Part shown: one piece after another, positions 37,663 to 45,739 of the stretch
How positions within the stretch are numbered: the stretch's first letter is position 1
How the letters are laid out: every line of letters begins with the position of its first letter
NCBI GenBank assembly: GCA_025356395.1
Contig: JANXTA010000040.1
Coordinates: 1 to 64,000, forward strand
Direction of reading: 5' to 3'
Source: Betaproteobacteria bacterium
GTDB lineage: Bacteria; Pseudomonadota; Gammaproteobacteria; Burkholderiales; Burkholderiaceae_D
DNA: 64,000 nt
Position numbers and translations under genes: made by a program
The notes under the pieces: generated by a model
What the model was told of the DNA's origin: nothing
Databases searched by the model: none
The model's input: only the letters and a program-made list of their open reading frames with translations

Positions 37663-39357
37663 ATGAAGCGCCGCAGTTTCCTGCTCGGGAGTGGCGCTGC
37701 CGCTGTCACCGCAGCAAGCGGGGCCGGCTTCTGGCGCTGGCAGGAGATCGCGCCGAGCGTCCTCTACCCGGGGCGCGACATCGGCCATCGCCTGCGCAAC
37801 CTGAAGCCGTCCGACTGGCCGGCGCCGTCGGCCGAATACACGACCGATGTTGCCATCGTCGGGTCCGGCATCGCCGGCCTCACCGCGGCCTGGCGCCTCG
37901 CGCGCGAAGGTCACACGCGCTTCGTGCTGGTCACCGGCCCCGAACCGCACGGCAATGCCGCATCGGGCCTGATGACGGTCGGCGGCGAACGCCTGCGCTA
38001 TCCGACCGGCGCGCACTACCTGCCGCTGCCGTCGATGGAGTCGATGCACGTGCGCACGATGCTGGCCGACTTCGGCGTGCTGCTCGACGGCGCGACGACG
38101 ACCACGCCGACCTACGACGAACGCGTTCTCGTGCAAGCGCCCGATGAGCGTCTGTTCCGCGACGGCCGCTGGCAGGAAGGCCTGGTTCCCGGCGAAGGGG
38201 CGATCGACGAGGAGCATCCCGCGACCGGCCTGCCGCCGAAGCGCGCCACCATCGCCGAGGGCTCGGCGATCGATCGCTTCTTCCGCCACGTCGACGGGCT
38301 GCGCGAGACGCGCGGCGCGGACGGCCGCAAGGTCTTCGCGATCCCGGTCGCCTTCGCATCGGCCGACCCGCGGTGGACCGCGCTCGACGCGATCACGTTC
38401 GCGGCATGGCTCGCCCGCGAGCGCTATGACGACCCGGCGCTGCTCTGGTACCTCGACTACTGCTGTCGCGACGACTACGGCGCCGACGCGTCGGGCGTCT
38501 CGGCGTGGGCGGGCCTGCAGTACTTCGCGTCGCGCAACGGTCAGGCCCGCAACGCCGATCGTGGCGCCGTGCTGACGTGGCCCGAAGGACTTGATGCGAT
38601 GGCGGACCGGCTCGAAGCCGGTGCCTTCGCGCCGCGACCAGGCCGGCCGCTGCCGTTGCGACTCGACGGCACCGCACTGTCGATCCGCGAGACGCCTGCC
38701 GGTGTCGACGTGCTGTGTGTGGTCGCCGGCGCTCTCGGCCTGTCGACCTTCGTGATCCACGCGAAGAAGGCGATCAGTGCGATGCCGCTCTTCGTCGCGA
38801 AGCACGTCGTCGCGTCGTTGCGATCCGACGGCTACGACCCCGCTTATCACGCGTCGCCGGTCGCACCGTGGATCGTCGCCAACTTCGCGATGAACCGCTT
38901 CCCCGATGAGAGCCGCGGCGCGGGGCTCGCGTGGGACAACGTGCTCTACGGCAGCGACGGCCTCGGCTACGTCGTCTCGACCCACCAGGAGATCCGCGTC
39001 GCGCCGTCACCGACGACGGTCTTCACCGCTTACCGCGCGATGGCCGATCGAACGCCCGACGACGCACGACGCTGGATGGATACGGCCTCGGCGTCTGAAG
39101 TCGGCACGCTCGCTGCCGACGAACTGCGCCGGGTCTACGGCTGGCGCTTCGCCCCTTGCGTCGACCGCGTCGACGTCACGATGCGCGGTCACGCGATGGC
39201 GTTCCCAGCGCCCGGCACGCTGGCCAACCCCGGCCTGCGGGCGCTGCAGGCCGCGGACGGCCGTGTGCTCTACGCGCACGCCGACCTGTCGGGCTATTCG
39301 GTGTTCGAGGAGGCTGCGTGGTGGGGCTGGCGCGCTGCCGAACGTATCCTCGGTTGA
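37663..39357 (+). CDS. Tat-exported FAD/NAD(P)-binding oxidoreductase
   Basis: A 564-residue flavoprotein. It opens with a twin-arginine signal, MKRRSFLLGSGAAAVTAASG, so it is likely folded with cofactor and exported. The Rossmann dinucleotide motif GSGIAGLTAAWRLAREG (about residue 68) follows, and the C-terminal region ends with LSGYSVFEEAAWWGWRAAERI, a layout shared with amine-oxidase/protoporphyrinogen-oxidase-like proteins. I cannot name the substrate. Placed nine bases after the membrane aminopropyltransferase it is almost surely co-transcribed and may act on its product or on polyamines in the periplasm; that is inference. Residues around 290-310 (YCCRDDYGADASGVSAWAG) carry paired cysteines and are the best candidate active-site region. 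Confidence 0.82.
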   Translation: MKRRSFLLGSGAAAVTAASGAGFWRWQEIAPSVLYPGRDIGHRLRNLKPSDWPAPSAEYTTDVAIVGSGIAGLTAAWRLAREGHTRFVLVTGPEPHGNAASGLMTVGGERLRYPTGAHYLPLPSMESMHVRTMLADFGVLLDGATTTTPTYDERVLVQAPDERLFRDGRWQEGLVPGEGAIDEEHPATGLPPKRATIAEGSAIDRFFRHVDGLRETRGADGRKVFAIPVAFASADPRWTALDAITFAAWLARERYDDPALLWYLDYCCRDDYGADASGVSAWAGLQYFASRNGQARNADRGAVLTWPEGLDAMADRLEAGAFAPRPGRPLPLRLDGTALSIRETPAGVDVLCVVAGALGLSTFVIHAKKAISAMPLFVAKHVVASLRSDGYDPAYHASPVAPWIVANFAMNRFPDESRGAGLAWDNVLYGSDGLGYVVSTHQEIRVAPSPTTVFTAYRAMADRTPDDARRWMDTASASEVGTLAADELRRVYGWRFAPCVDRVDVTMRGHAMAFPAPGTLANPGLRALQAADGRVLYAHADLSGYSVFEEAAWWGWRAAERILG

Positions 39358-39394
39358 TCGATTTGCCACAACTTGCATTCTTCGGTGCATGGAG

Positions 39395-39425
39395 TTGCCG
39401 TGGGCGACACGCGCGCCATTAGAAT
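39395..39425 (+). promoter_or_regulatory. Candidate promoter before the phosphatase-like pair
   Basis: TTGCCG (39395-39400) and TAGAAT (39420-39425) match sigma70 hexamers at 4/6 and 5/6 with a 19-base spacer, longer than ideal. It lies about 110 bases before the first alkaline-phosphatase-like gene. I searched this gap for a Pho box and found none convincing. Confidence 0.3.
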
Positions 39426-39533
39426 TCCGCGACGCCGTCAGCCGCACAGCACGCCACACCTTCAGCGACACACGACGACGCGACCGCACCCCGACGCAGG
39501 GCGCGACCCCACGGGAAGGACGAGGACCGACCG

Positions 39534-41132
39534 ATGGAAACGCAGCGCCCCCGGCGCAGGCGCAGCCGTAGCCGCAAGCGCGCAACGAAGAGGCAGATCA
39601 CCTGGCTGGTGCTCGTCGCCTTGGGCATCGGCATCGCGATATGGACGCGCATCCTGGTCACGCGTCACTTCGACGAGACGATCTTCGTCGCGAGCGGTAC
39701 CGCCTCGGACGTGCCGAAAAGCAAGGACAGCGCAGCGCGCGCCGGCACCAAGGTGATCCCGGCGACGGCCAGCAAGAACCTGATCCTGTTCGTGGGCCAC
39801 GGCTTCGGCATCGCGCCCATGACCGCGACGCGCATCTACGCGACCGGCGAGGACGGCGAGTTCGCGATCGACCGCTTCCCGGAGACGGCCCTCGTGCGGA
39901 CCTCGTCGCGCAATGCGATGAGCGGCGATAGCGCCGCAGCCATGACGGCCTACATGACCGGCGTCAAGGTCGACAACGGCGTGCTGTCGCAGACCGCGGA
40001 CACGCGACCGTACGACGAGACCGGTCGACCACAGGCCGCGCATGGCGAGACGACCTGTCCCACGGTGGGTAACGGCAAGCGTGTGCCGACGCTGCTCGAA
40101 CTGGCCAAGGGTTCGGGCCGCGCGACCGGCATCGTCACCACCGGTCGTGTCACGCAGGCGATCACCGCGGCCAGCTACACGCACCTCTGTCAGCGCGATG
40201 GCGAAAACACCATCGCGACGCAGCTCGTGCCCGGCGGACCGGAAAGCAACGCGCGACTCGGCGAAGGTCTCGACGTCATCCTCGGCGGCGGCTGGCAGCA
40301 CTTCCTGCCGAAGGAAGACCCGCGCGGTTCGGTGCGCAGCGACACGCGCGACCTGTTCGCCGAGATGCGCGCCAAGGGCTACGCGGTGATCGGGCGACAG
40401 AGCGAGCTGGCGGCGCTCGGTCCGGCGAATGCCCAGCCGATCGGCAAGCTCCTCGGCCTCTTCAACCGCTCGCAGATGGGCTACAGCCTCGACCGCGCCG
40501 CGACGACGGAGCCCGGGCTCGCCGAGATGACCACGCATGCCATCGACCTGCTCCAGCGCAACCCGACCGGCTACCTGCTGATCGTCGAGGGCAACCGCAT
40601 CGGCGACGCGCTCGACGGGTCGCTCGCGCGGAAGGCGCTGCAGGACGGACGCGCCTTCGACGACGCCATCGCGGCCGCGCTCGAGAAGGTCCGTGCCCTC
40701 GATCCCGACCTGCGCAACACGACCATCGTGGTGACGGCCGACCACGACCACACGATGGTGATGAACGGCAACGGCACGCTGTCCGGGCGCACCGTCGAGA
40801 TCAGGCCGGGCGTGCTGGGCGTGCTTCGCGGCTACGCCGATCCCACGCAGCCCGCTCTCGATGCGAGCGGACGTCCATACACGACGCTGGTCTTCGGCAC
40901 CGGAGTGAAGCGCGTCAAGGGGCCGCGGTCCCAGGCGCCGCCCCTCAACGATCTGGCGATCGCCGACCGCGACCTGCGCTACGAATCGGCGATCGATGTC
41001 ACCGAAGGCGCCAGCACCATCGGCGGTGCCGACGTCCTGCTGAGCGCCATCGGCGCGAATACGTCGCGCTTCCACGGAACCCTCGACAACACGCAGGTCT
41101 TCACGCTGCTGCGCGAAGCGATGGGGCTATGA
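39534..41132 (+). CDS. Alkaline-phosphatase homologue lacking metal ligands (pseudo-enzyme?), membrane-anchored
   Basis: A 532-residue protein of the PhoA superfamily. A strongly basic N-terminus (RPRRRRSRSRKRATKRQ) precedes one membrane helix (about 22-40), so the domain faces the periplasm as a type II membrane protein. The nucleophile is kept (Ser133 in GDSAAAMTAYMTGVK), as are TADHDH (Asp403, His404) and Glu352. But by alignment with E. coli PhoA the metal ligand Asp51 is His89 (VGHGFG for GDG), Asp327 is Gly357, His331 is Asp361 and His412 is Ile496. Such losses should abolish normal two-zinc catalysis. The reading frame is otherwise intact, so selection for another role (binding, regulation, altered metal) is likely. 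It overlaps the next, paralogous gene by four bases. Confidence 0.85.
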   Translation: METQRPRRRRSRSRKRATKRQITWLVLVALGIGIAIWTRILVTRHFDETIFVASGTASDVPKSKDSAARAGTKVIPATASKNLILFVGHGFGIAPMTATRIYATGEDGEFAIDRFPETALVRTSSRNAMSGDSAAAMTAYMTGVKVDNGVLSQTADTRPYDETGRPQAAHGETTCPTVGNGKRVPTLLELAKGSGRATGIVTTGRVTQAITAASYTHLCQRDGENTIATQLVPGGPESNARLGEGLDVILGGGWQHFLPKEDPRGSVRSDTRDLFAEMRAKGYAVIGRQSELAALGPANAQPIGKLLGLFNRSQMGYSLDRAATTEPGLAEMTTHAIDLLQRNPTGYLLIVEGNRIGDALDGSLARKALQDGRAFDDAIAAALEKVRALDPDLRNTTIVVTADHDHTMVMNGNGTLSGRTVEIRPGVLGVLRGYADPTQPALDASGRPYTTLVFGTGVKRVKGPRSQAPPLNDLAIADRDLRYESAIDVTEGASTIGGADVLLSAIGANTSRFHGTLDNTQVFTLLREAMGL

Positions 41133-42544
41133 ACCTGCCGTCCTTGATCCGCGTCCTCGCCACGCTCGGCCTCCTGTCGGCGATGCCGGAGGCCGACGCC
41201 CAGGCGCCGTCGCCCGCACGGGCGCAGAACGTGATCGTGCTGATCGGCAACGGGCTGGGCACCGCGACCACGACCGCGGCTCGCCTCATGCGCTACAAGG
41301 AAGACGGCTCGCTCACGATGGACACGATGCCCTACCTCGCGCGCGTGCGGACCTGGGCGCTCGATGCGCAGGCGAGCGACAGCGCGGCCGCCGTGACGGC
41401 GCTGCTGACCGGAGTCAAGGTCCGCAACGACGTCGTGGCGATGGACGGCGCGACGCGGTCCGCGGGCTTCGCGCCGGGCAAGGATCCGATCCGCAACGTC
41501 GCCAACGCCGAGAGCCGATGTCCGGCCTCGGGCAACGGCGCGGCTTCGCGCACGCTGCTCGAACTCGCGATCGCGAAGCACAAGGCAACCGGCATCGTCA
41601 CGACCGGTCGCCTGACCAGTGGTCCCGCGGCTGCCGCCTACGCGCACGTCTGCCATCGCGATGCCGAGTTCGACGTCGCGCGCCAGGCGGTGCCGGGCGG
41701 CGCCGGCTTCAACGCCAATCTCGGGCACGGGGTCGACTTGATGATGGGCGGCATCAGCAGCACGTGGCGGCCATTCGATGCCGCGAAACGCCCGCGCGGG
41801 CGTCCCGATGGGCGCGAGCTGGTCGGCGAACTGCAGACGCTCGGCTACACCTTCGTGTCCGATCTGACGTCGATGAACGCCGCGCCGCTCGAAGCCGGCT
41901 CGCGACTCATCGGGCTCTACGATTTCGCCGAGGACCAGGGCGCGATGTCGTACGAGCTCGACCGCGATCCCAAGCGCGAGCCGAGCCTCGCCGCGATGAC
42001 CGCCAAGGCGATCGACGTCCTGTCGACCAACCGCAACGGCTACGTGCTGATCGTGCAGGGCGCCCGCATCGACCACGCCCTGCATGCCAACAACGCGCGG
42101 CGCGCGCTGACCGACACGATCGCGTTCGACGAGGCGATCAAGGCCGCGCTCGACAAGGTCGACCTCGCCAAGACGCTGGTGATTGTGACCGGCGACCACG
42201 ACTCGACGATGACGTTGATCGGTGGCGGACTGCGCGGCAGTGACGTGCTGGGTCTGCACATGAATCCCGTGACCGGCAAGCCGGACGTCGATGCGGGCGG
42301 CCTGCCGTATACGTCGCTGGTGTTCGGTACCGGACCGAACCGGCCCGACAAGCGCGTACCGCTCGACTCGCCGACCGTACTGCAGAAGGACTACGTGCAG
42401 GAGTCGGCGATCCGGGTCAACGCCGGGACCAATGGCGGCAGCGACGTGGTGCTGCGCGCGAGCGGTGCGGGCGCTTCGGCTTTCAAGGGCACGATGGAGA
42501 ACACGCGGGTGTTCGCGCTGATCCAGAAAGCAGCCGATCTTTAG
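41129..42544 (+). CDS. Second alkaline-phosphatase homologue with partial loss of metal ligands, secreted
   Basis: A 471-residue paralogue of the preceding gene, coupled by an ATGA overlap. It has a cleavable signal peptide (about 1-24, ending ADA) instead of an anchor. Ser85 (SDSAAAVTALLTGVK) is kept, as are Asp315/His319 (ARIDHALHANN) and Asp356/His357 (TGDHDST). Changed positions: the Asp of GDG is Asn41 (IGNGLG), the magnesium-site Glu is Gln310 (IVQGAR), and the C-terminal His ligand is Asn435 (TNGGSD). The pattern of loss differs from that of its partner, as if the two might form a heterodimer, like dimeric PhoA, with complementary defects; that is speculation. It converges with mdcH, 27 bases away. 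Confidence 0.85.
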   Translation: MNLPSLIRVLATLGLLSAMPEADAQAPSPARAQNVIVLIGNGLGTATTTAARLMRYKEDGSLTMDTMPYLARVRTWALDAQASDSAAAVTALLTGVKVRNDVVAMDGATRSAGFAPGKDPIRNVANAESRCPASGNGAASRTLLELAIAKHKATGIVTTGRLTSGPAAAAYAHVCHRDAEFDVARQAVPGGAGFNANLGHGVDLMMGGISSTWRPFDAAKRPRGRPDGRELVGELQTLGYTFVSDLTSMNAAPLEAGSRLIGLYDFAEDQGAMSYELDRDPKREPSLAAMTAKAIDVLSTNRNGYVLIVQGARIDHALHANNARRALTDTIAFDEAIKAALDKVDLAKTLVIVTGDHDSTMTLIGGGLRGSDVLGLHMNPVTGKPDVDAGGLPYTSLVFGTGPNRPDKRVPLDSPTVLQKDYVQESAIRVNAGTNGGSDVVLRASGAGASAFKGTMENTRVFALIQKAADL

Positions 42545-42571
42545 CTCTTTCCCCTCCGGGCAAGGAGGTCA

Positions 42572-43486
42572 TCAAATCGACGCGCGCATCACCCAGTCCA
42601 CCACCCCGTCCAGACTCCGGAAATCCGCGACCGAACGCGTCGCGATCTCGCGATGGCGCTCCAGCATCATCCGGCTCAACGCATGGCCGGGACCCAGCTC
42701 CAGGCAGACCGTCGTGCCCCGCTCGCGCAGGCTGTCCATGCAATCCGACCAGCGGATCGTCGTCGCGACCTGCCGCGCGAGCACGTCGATCGCAGTCTTC
42801 GCATCGCGGACCAGCGAGCCATCGATGCCTGCCAGCACCGGCACCGACGAGTGCCAGCGAGCCGCCGTGAGATGCGCGCGAAAGGGCTCGACGGCATCGA
42901 TCAGCAACGGCGTGTGCGCCGCCACCGTGACCGGCACGCGTTGCGCCGTTCCGTCCCGCGTGGTCACAGCAGCGATCGTCGCCTCGAGTGCCGCACCCGA
43001 GCCGCCGACCAGGACCTGATCCTCGCCGTTGACGATCGCGACATGCGCATCGTGTTCGGCACACAGCGCCTCCACCGCACGCCATCCGAGTCCGCGCACG
43101 GCGATCAGTCCGTCGTCGGGTTTGCTGGCCGCGTCCATCGAGGTCGCACGGGCGTGGGCGAGCGCGATGGTGTCCTCCAGCGAAAGCGCACCGGCACAAC
43201 CGTGGGCCGCCAGTTCACCGACGCTGTAGCCGGCAAAGAGGCGCGGCTCGATGCCGAGCGCGGCGAGCCGCGGCCCGAGCAGGCTCCAAGTCATGCGTTG
43301 TACCGCGCAGATCAGGGGCTGGGCGACGGCATTGTCGAAGAGGTGGAGCGAAGGATCGAGGAGATCGAAACCTGCAAGCACACCCGCCTTGTCGATCAGG
43401 GCGCCGCCATCGGGAGCCGCCGCGATCAGGTCGAACATTCCCGCGCGCTGACCACCCTGACCGGGGCAGAGAACGGCAAGGGTCAT
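42572..43486 (-). CDS. mdcH: Malonate decarboxylase epsilon subunit (malonyl-CoA:ACP transacylase)
   Basis: A 304-residue malonyl transferase that loads malonate onto the acyl-carrier subunit. Signature blocks: the oxyanion segment LCPGQGGQRAGMFD, the nucleophile elbow GYSVGELAAHG, the arginine block ALAHARATSMDAA and the catalytic His in TVAAHTPLLIDA. It resembles FabD, but the final place in an mdc operon identifies it as MdcH. It overlaps mdcB by four bases (ATGA). It is the last gene of the malonate operon and meets the phosphatase-like gene tail to tail; the small hairpin-like CCTCC/GGAGG between them lacks a T-run. Confidence 0.93.
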   Translation of the reverse strand: MTLAVLCPGQGGQRAGMFDLIAAAPDGGALIDKAGVLAGFDLLDPSLHLFDNAVAQPLICAVQRMTWSLLGPRLAALGIEPRLFAGYSVGELAAHGCAGALSLEDTIALAHARATSMDAASKPDDGLIAVRGLGWRAVEALCAEHDAHVAIVNGEDQVLVGGSGAALEATIAAVTTRDGTAQRVPVTVAAHTPLLIDAVEPFRAHLTAARWHSSVPVLAGIDGSLVRDAKTAIDVLARQVATTIRWSDCMDSLRERGTTVCLELGPGHALSRMMLERHREIATRSVADFRSLDGVVDWVMRASI

Positions 43487-44334
43487 GCGACCGAGGTCAC
43501 GCGATCCACGAACAACGCCGCGGCGAACAGGTCGGCGCTGCCGCCAGGACTGAGACGACGCGCGACGAAGTCGCGACCGACGACCCTCAGCAACGCATCG
43601 CGATCGCTGCGCGCGACGCCACCCGATGCCAGGAACGCGCGCGCGGCCGCCTGCGCGAAGTGCAGTCCCCCGCGGCCGCCGCGATACAGCAGGTTGGTGT
43701 CCTCGACCTGCGCAATCGACGTCATCAATGCGTGCAGCCGTGCGCTGCGTTCGTCGTGCCCTGCGTCACGTGCCCCGCGCAACGCCGGCAGCACGATCTC
43801 GAAGACCGTCGGAAAACCATCGGCCGCCTCCCGCCTCGCACCGCCCGCCTCGTAACGCGCTGCCATCTCGAGACCGTGGCTGGTCTCATCGACCGGCCGC
43901 ATCAGCAACGACCGACCCCAGCACTCGCGCAGCGTCGATCGCAGACTCGCGGTCGTGACCGGCCGACCCCGCGCGCCGCAATCCGCAGCGGACGCGACCA
44001 GCAATCCGAGATTGAAGATCGCGCCGCGATGCGTGTTGACATTGCGCGTCGCACGCCGCATCGCGCGCTCGGCATCGATGCCGATGGCCTGCAGGCGTTC
44101 GAAGGACGCGCCATCACCGGCCACCGCGGCCATGTGGACGAAGCCGTGCCGCAACGCGAACAGGCTGCGCATCATCAGCGGTGCGTCCATGTCGTCGTGG
44201 CTGCCGCGATCGCCGGGACACACCAGTCCCGGCTTGGGTGCAAGGACCAGTTCGGCATGCAGGCTCGCGATCGCATGCCGGGCCAGCGCATCGCGTTGGG
44301 AACGCGCATCGATCCGCATCGCCGCCGCCCTCAT
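43483..44334 (-). CDS. mdcB: Triphosphoribosyl-dephospho-CoA synthase
   Basis: A 283-residue enzyme that makes 2'-(5''-triphosphoribosyl)-3'-dephospho-CoA, the precursor of the MdcC prosthetic group. Family marks are LAPKPGLVCPGDRGSHDDMD, NVNTHRGAIFNLGLLVASA, VEDTNLLYRGGRGGL and the C-terminal RRLSPGGSADLFAAALF, close to CitG/MdcB. The ATG at 44334 overlaps the mdcG stop by four bases; the frame is open upstream but only inside mdcG. It works just before MdcG, which transfers the group to the carrier protein. Confidence 0.93.
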   Translation of the reverse strand: MRAAAMRIDARSQRDALARHAIASLHAELVLAPKPGLVCPGDRGSHDDMDAPLMMRSLFALRHGFVHMAAVAGDGASFERLQAIGIDAERAMRRATRNVNTHRGAIFNLGLLVASAADCGARGRPVTTASLRSTLRECWGRSLLMRPVDETSHGLEMAARYEAGGARREAADGFPTVFEIVLPALRGARDAGHDERSARLHALMTSIAQVEDTNLLYRGGRGGLHFAQAAARAFLASGGVARSDRDALLRVVGRDFVARRLSPGGSADLFAAALFVDRVTSVA

Positions 44335-45026
44335 GTCTGCTGCGCGAGCGGCGCCTGCAGGTACTGGCTGCGCCAATACGCCGCAGGCTGCAGCGAGACG
44401 CGATCCTGATGCTTGACCAGCACCCGGTCCGGTGAACGCTTCAACTCGCGCCACGCGATGGCGCCGCCGTCGGGCAACAACAGTTCGCCGTCGGCCCGCA
44501 GGTCGCTGACCGACTCCCACTCGGTCAACAATCGAAGGACACGGTCCACTTCATCGAGCGTGTTCGCGCTCCACAACAGGTCGAGGTCCGACCGCGGCCG
44601 CACGCAGCGTTCGCCCGAGATCGCCTGCCACGCGAGCGAGCCATAGACATGGAAGGTCGTGCCGCTCTGCTTCGCACGATCGAGCAGGTCCTGGAGGGCG
44701 GGCCTCCAGGCCATCGGTGCGTGACCGAGAACGTCGTGCAGCTCGAGCGGTGGCTCGACGCGAACGATGGCGAGCGGATCGACGGCGAAGCCGATCCGCA
44801 ACCGCTCCGCTGACACCGGGAAGGCCACGCCGAGGCAGCAGGCCGCGTCGAATCCGGGGTCGCGCCTGCGGACCACGACCGCGCGACCCGCGCCGATCCA
44901 CGCAGCAAGCGCGTGGAGGCGCACGAGATCGAGCTCGCCGATCAGCGAGGCGCGCCAGAGCGTGCCATCGAGCCACACACGCGCATGCCGCAACGGCCGT
45001 CCGTCGAGCGGGTCAGTCCAGCGCAT
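44331..45026 (-). CDS. mdcG: Malonate decarboxylase holo-ACP synthase (phosphoribosyl-dephospho-CoA transferase)
   Basis: A 231-residue nucleotidyltransferase-like enzyme that attaches the triphosphoribosyl-dephospho-CoA group to the serine of MdcC. The nucleotidyltransferase core is visible as VYGSLAWQAISGERCVRPRSDLDLLW with the GS...DxD arrangement, and the C-terminus reads LLLPDGGAIAWRELKR then VLVKHQDRVSL. The start at 45026 (MRWTDPLDGRPLRHARVWL) gives a 14-base overlap with mdcE; a longer form is open but not family-like. Placement between mdcE and mdcB is standard. Confidence 0.92.
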   Translation of the reverse strand: MRWTDPLDGRPLRHARVWLDGTLWRASLIGELDLVRLHALAAWIGAGRAVVVRRRDPGFDAACCLGVAFPVSAERLRIGFAVDPLAIVRVEPPLELHDVLGHAPMAWRPALQDLLDRAKQSGTTFHVYGSLAWQAISGERCVRPRSDLDLLWSANTLDEVDRVLRLLTEWESVSDLRADGELLLPDGGAIAWRELKRSPDRVLVKHQDRVSLQPAAYWRSQYLQAPLAQQT

Positions 45027-45738
45027 CGCCGGACACGCGTCGCGAGACCCGCAAGGCCATCGTGCGGCCGCCCCGCGCATCGCCCGCTACCCGACGAGGG
45101 TCGGTACGACCCAGCGCATCAGGTTCGGCTCGCGCCTGGAGCGCGGCGAGCAATGCGGCCGCCGCGTCGTCACCCCACAGACTCTCGAGGCCGCCCATCC
45201 GGAGATAGTTGACCGCGCCCGGCGCGAACACCGGCGAGCTCTCGGCGAGTTGCTCGAGACGCTCCTGTGGGATCTTCGTCACGCGCGCCATCGCCGGCAG
45301 GTTCATCACGCTGATCTCGGCCGACGCCAGCGCATGGCAACTGTCGGCCATCATGCCGCCCGTGATGTAGCCGCCGCTGACCGCGCGGCCGTAGACCAGG
45401 CTGACGATGCGATGCCCCGCGCGCCGCGCGACCTCGAGGCATTGCGCGAGGTGCGCCATGTAGACGTTGATGCCGAGCAGCTCGTCACGACGCCGCAGCC
45501 GCTGACCCTGGGTGTCGATCAGCAGCACGATCGCGCGACCCGGATGGTTCTGCACGGTGGCCAGCACCCCGACCGCCATCGCGAGCGCGAGCTCGACGCC
45601 GATCGCGGCATCGTGGATCGTGCCGACGACGGTGACGGTGTGGCCGCCGACCTGCGCGACGCCGCGCAGCAGATCGTCCTCGACGGCGATCGTGGAACCG
45701 TCGGGAAAAAGCTGGCCGAACAGAAGGTCGACCTGCAT
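45013..45738 (-). CDS. mdcE: Malonate decarboxylase gamma subunit
   Basis: A 241-residue subunit with the crotonase/carboxyltransferase fold that, with MdcD, decarboxylates the malonyl thioester on the carrier and releases CO2. It shows VLLIDTQGQRLRRRDELLGINVYMAHLAQCLEVARRAGHRI (outline only), GRAVSGGYITGGMMADSCHAL with the oxyanion glycines, and VMNLPAMARVTKIP. It starts one base after the mdcD stop, overlaps mdcG by 14 bases, and is full-length for MdcE. Confidence 0.94.
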   Translation of the reverse strand: MQVDLLFGQLFPDGSTIAVEDDLLRGVAQVGGHTVTVVGTIHDAAIGVELALAMAVGVLATVQNHPGRAIVLLIDTQGQRLRRRDELLGINVYMAHLAQCLEVARRAGHRIVSLVYGRAVSGGYITGGMMADSCHALASAEISVMNLPAMARVTKIPQERLEQLAESSPVFAPGAVNYLRMGGLESLWGDDAAAALLAALQARAEPDALGRTDPRRVAGDARGGRTMALRVSRRVSGDALD

Positions 45739-45739
45739 C

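Noticed and set aside
39358-39533. Pho box before the phosphatase-like genes
   Set aside because: Best candidates match one heptamer only and lack the 11-base repeat, so the Pho link is not supported.
42545-42571. Bidirectional terminator between the phosphatase-like gene and mdcH
   Set aside because: A CCTCC/GGAGG hairpin is present but short and without T-runs on either strand.
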